Shown here: one piece after another, positions 40,465 through 52,618 of the stretch
Layout: the number at the start of each line of letters is the position of its first letter
Position numbering within the stretch: the first letter of the stretch is position 1
Source: Rotaria sordida
Lineage: Eukaryota; Rotifera; Eurotatoria; Philodinida; Philodinidae
DNA length: 64,000 nucleotides
Assembly (NCBI GenBank): GCA_905250125.1
Contig: CAJNOL010000370.1
Coordinates: 62,001 to 126,000, forward strand
Reading direction: 5' to 3'
Notes under the pieces: generated by a model
Seen by the model: the letters and a program-made list of their open reading frames with translations, nothing else
Databases searched by the model: none
Told to the model about the DNA's origin: nothing
Translations under genes and position numbers: made by a program

Positions 40465-41367
40465 TCATCGTAAATGTTCTATTGATGTTGAATAGTTCTT
40501 AATTTGAAAAAATTTTTCATTTAATCTTATGAAACTAAATTCAAATGCTTGATGTGGATTGTATAAATTAACTTCTTTATGAAATATAACAAAATGATTT
40601 TTATGAAATAAATCAAATAGATGATGAATTTTTTCAAAATCATATACTGTTGTATTGTTCACCTGTCGAATTATTGTTGATAGATGTATTTCAACAAGTA
40701 TCTGTCGTATATTTTGACTTAAATGATCACTTGTATTAAATAGATTATCAAAGAATTCATATTCACTACCTTCAACATCAATTTTAAGTATATCAATATG
40801 ACGTTGAGAATGATTTAATTCAGACATAATCATTCGTAATGTTTTTGTCCCATCAAATCCACTACCTATATTAACTTTATGAAATGTACACATATCTGTA
40901 CAATTAAATTCTTTCATATCAAATGTATGTATATCACAATTTGGTAAATAATGTTTTATTTCATTTTCAAAACTAAATTCACCATTTGAACCAAGACTAT
41001 AAATTAAACAAGATTTTAATTGTTTTAAACGATAAACATCACATATCCATTTTCCTCCATCACCATTTATTCCTAAACGTTGTTCAAATTGACAAGAAAA
41101 TGTTGGTTCATAATTATCTTGAAAAAACATATATGTTGAATTTAAATATCGATTACGATTATGTTGAAGATAAAATAATTTTTTTCGACGATACCAATCA
41201 TTATCAATTTCACAAAAAAAATCATCACTTTCAATATGTGATAATTTACAATCATAAATATTAATTATATTTGAAAATGTTCGTTGAATATTACAGAATA
41301 AAAATAAAAGAATAAAAATTGAAAATAATAGAATAATAAAACATAATGTTCTATTCCATTTAATCAT
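40465..41367 (-). CDS. METTL24-like membrane methyltransferase (FkbM type)
   Basis: Single-exon gene of 300 aa. Residues 8-27 form a signal anchor (LCFIILLFSIFILLFLFC), giving a type II membrane protein with a luminal or extracellular catalytic domain. GDGGKWICD at about 99-107 is the hallmark of the METTL24/Methyltransf_21 group. YSLGSNGEFSFE (about 123-134) is the glycine-rich SAM-binding motif. HTFDMKE carries the acidic residue after strand 2, and DILKIDVEGSEYEFF (about 194-208) is the FkbM-type motif. The enzyme should transfer a methyl group from S-adenosylmethionine; the substrate is unknown. There are several N-glycosylation sequons (NST, NCT, NHS, NTS), in keeping with a secretory-pathway location. 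On the coding strand a T run follows the stop after 4 nt, so there is no poly-A tail and no sign of a retrocopy. Confidence 0.82.
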   Translation of the reverse strand: MIKWNRTLCFIILLFSIFILLFLFCNIQRTFSNIINIYDCKLSHIESDDFFCEIDNDWYRRKKLFYLQHNRNRYLNSTYMFFQDNYEPTFSCQFEQRLGINGDGGKWICDVYRLKQLKSCLIYSLGSNGEFSFENEIKHYLPNCDIHTFDMKEFNCTDMCTFHKVNIGSGFDGTKTLRMIMSELNHSQRHIDILKIDVEGSEYEFFDNLFNTSDHLSQNIRQILVEIHLSTIIRQVNNTTVYDFEKIHHLFDLFHKNHFVIFHKEVNLYNPHQAFEFSFIRLNEKFFQIKNYSTSIEHLR

Positions 41368-44300
41368 TTGAATACTTTTTTAAAACTTTTTATTATATGT
41401 CAATGAAATGGGCAAAAGAAAGATATCATTATTTGTCTTTTATTACATTTTGTTCTTATCTTTTACTACATGTAAAAAGTGCTTTTGTCAATAAATATAT
41501 TCATTCTGACGCATCAATAGCGATCAAACGTATTCTAAATTTTTTATATGTTTTTAAATATATCTGTACATGCATCTTTTCTATCATCATTTTTATTACT
41601 TTCATACAATGGTAAAGCAGAATAGGTTACTAAAGGCAAGTTTCAATCAGCGGTTTAAAGAAAAATTCGAAGATAGCCAAATACAAAATTCTACAAGCGA
41701 AGTTTCAAAAATTACCTTCTGACAATAGTAATTGTGTACCAGTCACGATCCAACAAGTTATACTAAGAAGAAATTGTATAAAATCCAATCTATTTTTCTT
41801 ATAGTAGAACTCTAACAGGTTATCAATACAATGGATAATTTACAGATTATAAATTAATTGAACGCTTAATTTTAGAATGAATCCAAGCCGGATACTGCTG
41901 ATCAATTCGGACAGCTTTTGAAGAATTTTTTCATCAGCATAAATGTCCATGATAGTTATGAATTTAGGACTCTTGCCCCATAAAAAAATCAATTTTGAGA
42001 TTTTTATATGATTGAATAACCCTCAGTTGTCTATTTTTGAAAACAGTATTGTTTACTAAAATTCTGATGCTTTGTCACAGTTTTATACACAATTTACTGA
42101 TAATGCTTGATTCAAGAAAACTGATTTTTTCGAAAATGTTAGTTATTATTTCCTTTTGAACTTTTTCTAAAGTTCCTCATAGCACAGAATCTAGCAGGAA
42201 TATGTGAAATAGCAAGCGTTGAAAATCTTCGAACAAGTGGACTCGTACCGTTTATTTCTTTTCCTACTAGAGTCCATTTAGTTACATTATTATTTTGACA
42301 GTGTTACATCAGAAGAGATGCCATCTGATATACGTAGGCGATTTCTTCTCTCTCTTCGATTTCATTCTTTCACATTTATAATTGTTTCTTTCTTATTCTA
42401 ATTTTTTGTCTATTTAAACAGCTGGTATTGTTCGGGTGAATGTAGATATGAATATGAATGTGTAGGGTTGATTGTGAATGAGTGCCTACGCCTCGTACGT
42501 TTTCTTTCTGTTCTAGATTCAAATGTTTAGGCTTTGTACCAGTACATGCAAGTCTTCGTTTAATCCGCCATTGTCAATAATATATAGTTGACTATAATCG
42601 ATATGTTTCATCTATTGTTTTGCTGAACGGAAACATTGATTTTCAATTGCAAATTTTGTTCATATATTTTTCTCAGATTTTTCAACTATTTTACATATTA
42701 GGAAGTCCGGAAAGGTTTTAAATTGAAGAGAAAATTATGCTTCACATATTAACAGAACTGTTTCTTTTTTTATTTTGATACTTAGTCATTGAGAAAAATG
42801 AGTCTTCTTCCAAGCTTTTCAAAAACAAAATTGACGCCAAAAATTGATAAAGAAGAATTCAAAAAACAATTAGATTCTGTTAAATTATAGCGTCCAATGT
42901 TGGCTACATTCTGACGCCAACCCGAGATCTATATCATTAGATTTCTGGGGAAAATCTGGAACATACGGAGATCTACTTTTTGACCGTTAATATAAAAATA
43001 ACTCTTGAAGAATTCAATAGTTTGAACTGAGATATTTACCGTAAGTTTTCAAGATCCTGACCCATATTTTCTAAAATTTTTAGCTAGATCAATTGTTTTG
43101 TGATGAAAATAGATTTTCACAGAGGCGGATGGGTGCTTAAAATAAAAGTACCATACAATTTTCCAGTAGTATATTTATTAGTGATTCGACAATGTTTCAA
43201 TAGTTGGGATATGATGGACGTACTGAGAACAATTAAGAACAACATATTATATTATTATATCTACTTAGTACTAAATAAATGTAAAATTTCAAGTCTATAG
43301 TTTTTACTATAGATAAGAAATAATAACACCATTATGATGTACTATTTTTTCAATCTTCATAAATTTGATTGCCATCATAATCGATTAATAATTTTAATGA
43401 TGCTGATATTTTATATTTATCATTCATTTCTTTTTATTCTTGATTTTCAATTGTTTAATATTATTCTTGTCGTTTCTCGTACACTAATCATCATCTTATG
43501 ATTTGATGAGTTCCTATCATTGGAAAATTGATAGAAAGATATATGCTATCATTGTTACAATTTCTCATCCATAGTAATATGTATAGATCTGAAACTTTGT
43601 ATTTATTTAGCACTAATTAGGTATAATAATCTGCTAAAGTTACAAAGAGTTTGATTTTATTGAATGCAACAACGATGAATTTTGAATTTCGTTTCAGAAC
43701 TTCGGAGACATTCTATTTGGCTTGCAACTTGTTCTCATTCAATCTATTCTCTTGATTAAAATGAGATTTTTATTCAATGAAAGAAGGAATCGAATTTACT
43801 AATTTCAATATCTTTTATCGTATTGTCTACTAATAAAATACATTGAAAAAAAAAACAATGTGAATATGCCTATTCTAGAAATGATTGTACTAGAATTATC
43901 TTCGTTGTACGTGAAAGTATATTGACTTTGAGCAGTAATCATAATTAGAATTTGTTTCTGTTACAAATACTCATTGTTATTATTATTTTCTTTTTTTATT
44001 TGACTCTTTCAAAATATTTCTTCACACAATTCAAGATTTACCAAAATAAATCAATAAATCTTAGTATGTACAATCAACTTACGAAGGAAGTTCTTCAACT
44101 GATAAATCGCTTTTGAGTCGAGACTATATACATTATGTAGATCCAAATGAGTCATGAATATCTTAATTGGAATTCGTGTCATTAGCTCATTGCTGCAGAG
44201 ATACTAAACTATTACAATATATTTTAAACCAATGTGGTAGTTTAGAAAAACTGATTTTCCTGTATGTTTCAGATCTTGTCGCTATTCCTATTTTAAAATA

Positions 44301-45231
44301 CTACTGTGATCATAGTGTCTGTTACAGCGTTCATATAAAACAGCAGATTCGATGTTTTTGTTCCAGTATAGAATTCGAAAATCAGTTTTTCTGGACCATG
44401 AAATTCATTTAAAAAAATATACCATAGAAGTGCAATATCTCAATAGTAATAATCTAAGGGCACGAACTCCTTTTTAGATATTCGTAGCTCATTTGAGTCT
44501 ATATAATGCATATAGTCTGAACTTAAAAATGATTAATCAGTTGAAGGACTTCCCTTATTAGATCAAAGTAATCGGCTATATTTTGAACAATAGAGATATA
44601 ACAAAATTTTTTCTTATACTTTCTTTTCAAAGAATCCCAAGGTTTGACTCTTGGGAATAAAACTTCAAAAAAAAAGCATTATTCACTTAAAGTAAGCTGT
44701 TATTAATTTAACTAATCGTATCATATAAAAATTTCTACTTTGTCTAATGAAATTTTATAAATCAAATAAAAATCAATCACTTTCAAATCTATATTTATCT
44801 TGTACAATAGATTACATAGTAATAGAAATACATTAAAATAAAATCATTTCAAATAAGAAAACGAAACGCAAATAATTCGTAGAACTTATCACAGAATAAA
44901 TTCATCTAGAGTTTTTTTTTCTCCCCTATCAATTGTACATATAGAATATTTGATCAACTAACAGTTGTATTGTTGAAGCGAAGAAAGATAAATCTTTATT
45001 AAATTGTATCTAAATTCCTTTCATTTGATAACATCGAGCGCCATCTTCTTCGCATAGCTGAACAACATAATTAACAGTTTCAATAACCAATCGATATATT
45101 TGCTTTCTTTTGAGAGTAAGTTAGGTATTTTTTTTTTCTTGTTCTTTCATTTATTCGTAATAACCATTTGCTTCTCTTGGATTAGGAATCACATAAATTT
45201 GCTTTTCATATATTTATATTGAATGTGAAAT
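41368..45231. other. Intergenic, 3.9 kb
   Basis: No protein gene recognised. 42200-42600 is less AT-rich, possibly a promoter or regulatory stretch. A 30-codon frame (42797-42889, MSLLPSFSKTKLT...) has no detectable partner exon. The TIR-bearing repeat at 44082-44554 lies here. Confidence 0.45.
44082..44554. mobile_element. TIR element family 2, copy 1
   Basis: Terminal inverted repeats of about 105 nt. The left begins CGAAGGAAGTTCTTCAACTG; the right, read in reverse, begins GGGAAGTCCTTCAACTGATT. TTA flanks both ends (44079-44081, 44555-44557), suggesting a 3-nt target duplication. The inner part shares GAATTCGAAAATCAG and ATATACCATAGAAG with copy 2 at 53293-53901. No transposase. Class assignment (Harbinger-like) rests only on the TTA flank. 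Confidence 0.7.
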
Positions 45232-48200
45232 ATGAATACAAACTTCAGTAATGAATTACAACAATTACAAATGGAGCTTCGTATGTTTTCCTAATTGTTA
45301 TTTAATTAATTTAGAAAATTGTTTATTAATAGGTGCTCAAAATTTTGATATTATTCGATTTTCAACATATCGAATAGCATGTAAATTACGTTTTATTCAA
45401 AAGAAACTTAATTGTAAGTTAATCTATTTAAATTCGACAATGATATAAAATCTTTTATGCATATATATACATTGATTTTTTTAAAATTTTTATTCTAGTT
45501 CATCTTCTCGATTTATTAAATGTAATTGAATCTCTTCGAGAATGTTTGACAAGTTTATCTTGTCAATCTAATTTAAATACTATAAATTCTTGTATATCAA
45601 AACAAATTCATTCTCATTTAGTAAATAATAATCAATTTCTTTCAATAAATCATTTAACAATATTTCTTACATCAATTTATACAAATTTAAATAAACGTTT
45701 ACCATTATCACGACAAATTCTTCATATAGATAAATGTGTTCATTCAGCTATAGCTTGGTTTTTATATGTTTATAATTGTGATCAATTATCAATACGTTTT
45801 AATTCATTTCGTGTAGTACTGATACTTTTATGTACTGGTAAATTAATTGATAAAATGCGTCATTTATTTACATGTAGTCTATCAACATCATCATCATCAT
45901 CAATATTAAATACATTAACATATAATCAAGTAGATGAACTTTTACATGAAATTCTTGCATTACCATATGCTTTACAAGAAATTTCATATTCAACATATAA
46001 TAAAAACTCTGCTCGATCAATATTTTCACATTTATCATCACCAATTACTCTTGATGGTTTTCTTGATCTATTAATCTATAGTAATAGAACACCCATTTGT
46101 TTACAATGGCTTGTTCTATTTCATCGTTTAATAAGTGTTGAAAATGGTAAGTTTTTTCTTTTTTTCTCCTCTATTCTGCAATGATGTTTTATTTTCTACT
46201 ACATTTTGAACTGAATTTCAACTATCTGTTGAAAAAAAGCGAACTGAGCAGAAAATTAAAAAAAAAAGACAAACCTTACATTTCATTTTCTTTTTAAGTT
46301 ATTCATCGTGTAAAATGTTCAGCATGTCAACGTCCATCATTTTCTGGTTTTCGTTATAAATGTCAACAATGTCATAATCGAACATATCAATTATGTCAAG
46401 ATTGTTTTTGGCGTGGAAGAACATCAGATCAACATTTATCAACACATGAAATGAAAGAATATACATATTTTATATCACCAAATAAAGATATTCGATATTC
46501 AATTCGAAAGTAATTTGAAAATAATAGAAAAAAATTTTTTTTTTTTTGTACATATTTTCATTTTTTTTTTTTTTTCGTTTAAAGATCTTTACAATGTATG
46601 CCTAGAAATGAAAAACATAATCAACGTTTAAATTCATTAACAATTGATAATAAACAACAATTATCAGAAGAAAATTTTATTAGAAATAATAAATCAAAAT
46701 TAATAATAAATAAAGATAAAAATATTTCGAATAAAATCGATAATGATGAACATAAACAAATAGCTTTATATACAAAACAATTTGAATTAATTGATGAAAA
46801 ACAAAATTTAAATCCAATTGAAATTCAATCACAAATAAAATCTTCTTTCAATCAACATCATTCTCGAAGAAGATATACTAAACATCAAAGTGAAGAAAAA
46901 AAACTTATGATTGCTAAACTTGAAGCAGAAAATAGGTAAAAGAAAAGAGTAAAATTTAATATCTTAAAACAAAACAAATATCTTTTTGTTTTTCGATAAT
47001 ATCATCCTCGAAATTAAGATTTCCGATTATTTTTGAAGGTGGAAGGAGCTGAATCTTGAACAAGGGATGACCTTCCCAATCTTGGCGGCTTCAGGAAATC
47101 TCTTTTTTGTGTAAGAGAAAGCTCAACCTTCATAGAGAACATATCGTGACACTCAAAATTGACCTAATCGATCATCTTGTTTCTTTCAAGATGATTTTAA
47201 CATTTGCAATTTATGCCCACAATATAATCCTGTTTTCATAGTTTTTCTACTTAATATATCAGCTCACTATGTTATACATATACGATGTCAGTTCAGAAAT
47301 ACTAAAAACGACTGACTATTGTATCTCACATTTCATTATTTTCAACGAAAAGATACATTTGAAAAATGTTTTAATAAAGTTTCATTCGTCTTTTAATTAA
47401 AACATGCAATTCATCGTTTAAAAGAATGAAATACAAGATTTTTAATTGTAATATGTTGTATGATTAATTTTGAGCGTCATTAAACTAACTTATTCATTCA
47501 CTTGAAAGTTTACATTATATGCATCATATAGATTCTAATGAGTTATGAATATTCAAAATAGAATGGTATTCTAGTTTGTGTCTAGAGGTATAAATCACCG
47601 TCACGAAACAAAAATAGATATTTGATTTTTAAATATTTCCGACATTCAAAATCAGTTTTGAAGATATTACTGTCTGATTCTTTATCAATAAATTCTTTAC
47701 CATCGTTTTCGAAATTATAAAATTTTTTAAATTCATCGGGTTACATTTCTATTTATATTTGCTAAGTTAAAGAATATTGATAAAACAGTTCAGAATGTTA
47801 ATATTCAGTAGTTCAATAGAAATGAAGAAAAAAAAATCGATAATAACTCTTAATCACACAATATTTCGTGATAGGATTTTAGCAAAAAAATATTACTCAT
47901 TCTAGTTTCAATTACGAACTAGATGATGTTTTTTTTATTAATAAAGCCAACGGAAAATTTCCGATTGAAAATACTTTTCAATTAGAAAAATTCAATTATC
48001 TTCTCATAGATTGTTTTTGTAATTTAGACGTATTAGTCATGAAATAAATACATTACGTTCAAAACTTAAACAACGATCTCTAAATCATATGAATACTAAT
48101 GATGATCATGCATATAGTGATACAGATGTATCTTCTAAAATAGAAAAACATTATATTCAAACATTACCTAATCAATATTCAAATATTCAATATAAATCGA

Positions 48201-48853
48201 ATCCTATTCATTATATAAGACGTGCTGGTTCAGTTGAAACAACAAATAAAAATTCATATTTCGAACATGAATTACAAACATTATTAAAACGTAAACATCA
48301 ATTAGAATCTCGTATTTATCAATTACAACAAAGTCGAGAAGAATTAACATCACAATTACATAATCTCAGTCGAAATTCACATAATTTACAACAACAATCA
48401 ACAATATTTAATTCACATGATCGTTTAAATATATCACCATCATGTATAAATTCTCATATAATAAATTTTAAAAAAAATTCATTTCAAAGTTATTCAACAC
48501 CATCAACACCAATTCATAAACGTTTAACAAATCATTGTATGATTAATCATTTTTTATTTTTTTTTTATTTTTTATTTTTTATTTTATTTTAGTACAAACT
48601 GATCTTCTTCTTGCAGCTGATTCATTAACTTCAGCTATGTCATCACTTGTTCAACAATTAAATACAGGTCAAAAAAAAAAGAAAATCAATAGATTTAAAT
48701 TTCATTAATTTTTGTATTTTATATATTTTAGAAGACAATGAATCTTTTTTAACAGTATTAAAACCTGAAAATAAATTCAATTTTTATTCATATGATAGTG
48801 ATAATCGAACAGATGAAGAATTTTTTTTAATATCTGATGATGATAATTTTTAA
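45232..48853 (+). CDS. DTNA: Dystrobrevin
   Basis: Eight exons: 45232-45280, 45333-45413, 45499-46146, 46299-46509, 46585-46935, 48028-48536, 48593-48667, 48732-48853. They sum to 2046 nt, 681 aa, with all phases consistent. The N terminus has [20 protein letters not shown], matching RAQDLDRIRLSTYRTACKLR, and continues through the paired EF-hand-like region to about residue 260. A ZZ zinc finger follows (about 262-312): [35 protein letters not shown]. Coiled-coil segments include [15 protein letters not shown] and [20 protein letters not shown] (human [20 protein letters not shown]), and [20 protein letters not shown] matches [20 protein letters not shown]. Dystrobrevin binds dystrophin, syntrophin and kinesin in the dystrophin-associated complex at the cell cortex. 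The ZZ has a two-residue insertion (HNRTYQLC, human HNYQLC). Alpha and beta types cannot be separated. Confidence 0.95.
46936..48027. other. Dystrobrevin intron 5 (1.1 kb) with a repeat relic
   Basis: The only long intron of this gene. Around 47470-47580 it holds a diverged terminus of TIR element family 2 (ATGCATCATATAGATTCTAA, GAGTTATGAATATT). Confidence 0.6.
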
Positions 48854-49818
48854 TGAATAACACATTATGCCAATGGTATATTTTTATTTTTCATTAACAA
48901 AACAATCGCAATTATTCATTCTATGACGAATGCATTTATGATATATTTAACCAATGAGCAATAACAATGATAATTTTTTCTCAGGAACATATATTTTTTT
49001 TTTTCTTAATCAGATAACAAGATTTCCTACATGTGTGGTAGTAGTATTTTATGTATGTATGTTGAATGTAACAAAAATTTTGACGATATTTTTGCTTGTA
49101 TCTCTATTCAGGAATATGATAGAAAGTTCCTTTTTTGTTTTCAAAGATTGTATCTTTTCATCCTCGATCAGACTTACGAAATGGAATATTTTTGTTATTT
49201 CCATTATAAGGAATGTGAAAAAATTCAAAAATGATAAATTTTAAATATTGACAACTTACGAAAAAACTTCTTCAGATGTGAAATTGTTTTTCGACTAAGC
49301 TGATGTTTATTTGATGAGTACTAGTAAATGATTTGGTTTTCCAGGTCTTCATTTTTGAGATATCAAAATTTTACTAGATGAAGTGTGATCGGTCTACCTC
49401 GAGCTACGTAACTTTCGACTTCAAACTTTGTACAAAACAAAATTTTAGAAGACTCACTATATTGTCACTTTATTTGAAATGTTACTCTCCACAATGAATG
49501 AATCTTCATTAATATTTTCTATGTAAGACTATTGAAACTATATCTGAAATTTTTTATAATAGGCAGTCGAAAGACAGATGATATGTTCACTTTTAATAAT
49601 TTAATAAAATTTCGTTTTGTAATTCTGATCAAGCATGACATAGTACAATTTCTGAATAAAAATCAGCCTTCTACAATAATACAAAACCAAAAAATGTAAA
49701 AAAAAAAACTTTCACTACAGCCGGTATATTTATTTTTGTCGTCTAACTATTTGTATATTTAGAATTCTGAATTTTTATGTACAAAAAAAAAAAACATGAA
49801 TGTTAAATGAAAAAATAT
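48854..49818. other. Intergenic downstream of dystrobrevin
   Basis: 3' flank of two convergent genes. A fragment of a family 2 terminus (ACTTACGAAAAAACTTCTTC, TTTTTCGACTAAG) lies at about 49250-49310. No gene was seen; overlapping frames at 48954-49244 are low-complexity. Confidence 0.5.
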
Positions 49819-50235
49819 TTATACAAATAAAAGTAAAGCACTAAAAAGAATTAAAAGAAAGTTACATGAATTTAAAGTAACACCACGATTATTGGGTGAG
49901 CTTGTTGACATGGTAGTCATGGGTGTTGAGTATGTTGAGATACTAATCATCGGTGTTGAGCCTGTTGGCAAAGTTACTGCGTCTGTTGGCAAAGTTGCTG
50001 CGTCTGTTGGCAAAGTTGCTGCGTCTGTTGGTAAAGTTGCTGCGTCTGTTGGCAAAGTTTCTGAGCCTGTTGGCAAAGTTTCTGCGTCTGTTGGCGAAGA
50101 TTCTGTTTCAGTTATCATCGTATCTTGATCGACCACTGGAGATGTACTGTCTGTATTGGTGTCTTGTGCTTCTATTTGTGAAACTAATAGAACCAAAATG
50201 ACAATAAAAAAACCCATAATGAATTCACGTGACAT
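49819..50235 (-). CDS. Small secreted Thr/Pro-rich repeat protein, probable GPI anchor
   Basis: 138-residue single-exon frame. Residues 1-23 form a signal peptide (FIMGFFIVILVLLVSQIEA, predicted cleavage before QDTN). The body is Thr/Ser/Pro-rich, with a seven-residue repeat of the form TLPTDAA, seven times in a row with small variations. The C-terminal 18 residues are hydrophobic (CNFLLILFSALLLFV) after a polar SPNNRG stretch, the usual arrangement for GPI attachment. It is probably a short mucin-like cell-surface protein. No homologous family can be named. The gene at 51382-51648 has the same plan and orientation. Confidence 0.7.
   Translation of the reverse strand: MSREFIMGFFIVILVLLVSQIEAQDTNTDSTSPVVDQDTMITETESSPTDAETLPTGSETLPTDAATLPTDAATLPTDAATLPTDAVTLPTGSTPMISISTYSTPMTTMSTSSPNNRGVTLNSCNFLLILFSALLLFV
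49965..50101. repeat. 21-nt minisatellite inside the coding region
   Basis: Seven tandem 21-nt units (CTGTTGGCAAAGTTGCTGCGT on the plus strand, with substitutions in the outer units). As the period is a multiple of three and the unit lacks stops in several frames, long open frames also appear on the plus strand here; these are by-products. Confidence 0.95.
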
Positions 50236-51381
50236 TTGTTTTATCTAGAAAAGATATATCGAATTGTTAAATATTTTTTGAAAGTTAATTGATGTTCAAG
50301 AAATAGTGATAAGTTTATTGTTATATACATTGTGTGTTATCTAATCGAAAAAGATTTATCATAGTTTGATAAAGTTGATATATAAGCGATTTCAGTTATT
50401 TCAAACCTTTATAACAGATAGAAATAAAAAATAATACAAGAATATATGCTTGATCATCCTCTAATATATACTATATCGTGATTGAATACAGCCATAACTG
50501 TATTTGTTTTGATTCATATGTTTTTTTTTTAAAAATAGAATGCTATGACGTATTTATGAGTTATTTTTGTCTTTATAGGTGTATAGTCTTCAATTTGTTC
50601 GGATATACAATATGAAATAAATAATTGACAGCTGCTTTGTTTTTATTATCATTCAGGTATCTTATATTTGTCCTCGTCGAACAGCATATCTTATTTGTAT
50701 GTATGCTGTGTATCTAACTTGTTTCATAAAAAAAAAAAAAAAATATTACAATATATTTTAATGAAAATTAAATCTATCTTCGTATAGAAAAGAAATGATC
50801 TCTTATACAATACAGAAAGAGAGACTAAGAATATGATATTAGAAAAAAAAAAGAAAAAGATTTATACATATGTATTGAAATTTGTTCTTTCTATTTTTTT
50901 GTTTATCTAACAACCTTTGTATTTGTCGTTCTATAATCGGTATATGACGTATATTAATACAAACATTGATGTAAGTCACAAAAAAATAATACGTTAAAAA
51001 AAAATTTTGATTTGTGCATCTTAAAATTTTAAATATTGTTCAAGATCTTCATTATGAATATATCGATGAATGACATCATCGTTATGATTTTACTTCGTAA
51101 TTTGTTGCTACTCTGACATCACGAGTCAATCTAGGACAAAAAAATCTGTACTGATATTTATTACGTTTTTTGTATAAAGTTCAAAGTGAGTGCATATAAC
51201 TATGTCGAGTTTATTTTTATCTTATTATAGAGTAAACATAATCATCACATAAATGAAAAAAATAAAACAAAATATATTACATATGAAAATAAACTGAATA
51301 GTACAACAAAAAAAAAAAATCGACAATAAATATTTCTATATTCATTCATTTCATTGGATTTTTTTTTTTGTATATTATTAT
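50236..51381. other. Spacer between the two small secreted-protein genes
   Basis: AT-rich; presumed promoter of the 49819-50235 gene and 3' flank of the 51382-51648 gene. No other feature was seen. Confidence 0.5.
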
Positions 51382-51648
51382 TTAATTAATGTATTTTAAT
51401 GCTAGAAAAGCAATTTTTATTATTGAAAAAGGTATAATAATTGATTGTTTTTGAATACTGCTACCAGTTGATCTAACTGTTGAATTACTACTTGTTACAC
51501 TTTCAACTGTAACACTTAAATCCGTTGAAGTATCATCTGCATTTCCTGGAGTGACAACAATTAATAATATGTAGAAAATACCAAGAGTGATCATACTATG
51601 ACTGGATAAATGATGCATATGAATAATATTATGATCGATAGAAAACAA
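51382..51648 (-). CDS. Small secreted Ser/Thr-rich protein, probable GPI anchor
   Basis: The frame encodes 88 aa from ATG 51648. The Met at residue 19 (51594) is the better start because it places the signal peptide MITLGIFYILLIVVTPGNA directly at the N terminus, giving 70 aa. A Ser/Thr/Val-rich segment (DDTSTDLSVTVESVTSSNST) carries one N-glycosylation sequon. A hydrophobic C terminus (IIIPFSIIKIAFLALKYI) could direct GPI attachment. It has the architecture and strand of the neighbour at 49819-50235 but lacks its minisatellite. The two are likely diverged tandem paralogues, though primary sequence similarity outside composition is weak. Function unknown. Confidence 0.5.
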   Translation of the reverse strand: MFSIDHNIIHMHHLSSHSMITLGIFYILLIVVTPGNADDTSTDLSVTVESVTSSNSTVRSTGSSIQKQSIIIPFSIIKIAFLALKYIN

Positions 51649-52042
51649 GAAATTTTGTTAAATAAATGTTGAAGAAAGTTTCTTATTTGAAATGAAAAAA
51701 AAAAAAGACTAAGATAGTTATATTAATATATACTCTTTCATTCTCGTTTGTTTTCAAAATAAACTCCAATTATTGATTCACATAAAAATCTAGAAAATTC
51801 TAGTTACTGGACTTTTTACTTCCGTCATTTTCTCTCTCCATCTGTTAGTTAGTTTTATTTTTCTGGTTGTCAACACAATATTAATAATACAAATCATATT
51901 TATAGACAATTGTCATACTTATTTGAAATATTTATATAGATATGTACTATTTTATTTTTCTCATTCTTCTTCAGACAATTTTATATTCACGAAAAAAAGA
52001 AAACATATCGGACATAAAACTCTTCTAGTTTACAATTTTATA

Positions 52043-52618
52043 GCGGGTGTTCCCCTAATTGTAGCGGAGATTTTAAATATTCATGTTTGTTCTTTAATAT
52101 TTCAGAGAAACAGTAAACAAATGAGTTCAAATTTAACAATTGAATAGGTATATGTCTTATCTACAGATTGATAAAAAAATTTTTTCAAAAGCTAAAAAAG
52201 TCACTCAGTTATGAGTGGTAAAATGAAGTCGATTGATGACGATCTAATAAAGTGCAATATTCCCCAATAAGAGCATCAATGTAAAAGTTGCCTCAAATTA
52301 GAGTACACCAGTATAAGTGCATGGAAAAACGTTTTTCTATGTATTTATAATGGTGCACTCTAATTTGGGACAACATTTACATTGATTCTCTTAATGGGAA
52401 ACATTGCACTTTATTAAAGCGTCATCAATCAACTTTATTTTACCACTCATAAGTGAATGATTTATGTTAGTTTTTAAAAAAAGTTTTTTTATCAATCGGT
52501 AGATAAGTCATATGCCTATTCAATTGTTAAATTTGAACTTATTTGCTCACTGTTTCTCTGAGATATTAAAAAAGAAACATGAATATTTAAAATCTCCGCT
52601 GGAATTAGGAATACTCGT
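52043..52618. mobile_element. 576-nt spacerless palindromic (foldback) element
   Basis: Two 288-nt arms meet at 52330/52331 with no spacer and are about 85 % complementary by eye. The outer ends are GGGTGTTCCCCTAATTGTAG and the complement of CTGGAATTAGGAATACTCG. Inner landmarks in both arms are AGCGGAGATTTTAAATATTC, GTTCAAATTTAACAATTGAA and ATGAGTGGTAAAAT. No coding capacity and no clear target duplication. A non-autonomous foldback transposon is the best explanation; the class is unknown. Confidence 0.8.

Noticed and set aside
42797-42889. 30-codon frame starting MSLLPSFSKTK
   Set aside because: Too short, with no similarity and no downstream exon found.
49892-50201. Plus-strand frames over the minisatellite
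   Set aside because: They arise because the 21-nt unit has no stops in several frames; the minus-strand frame alone has a signal peptide and a GPI-like tail.
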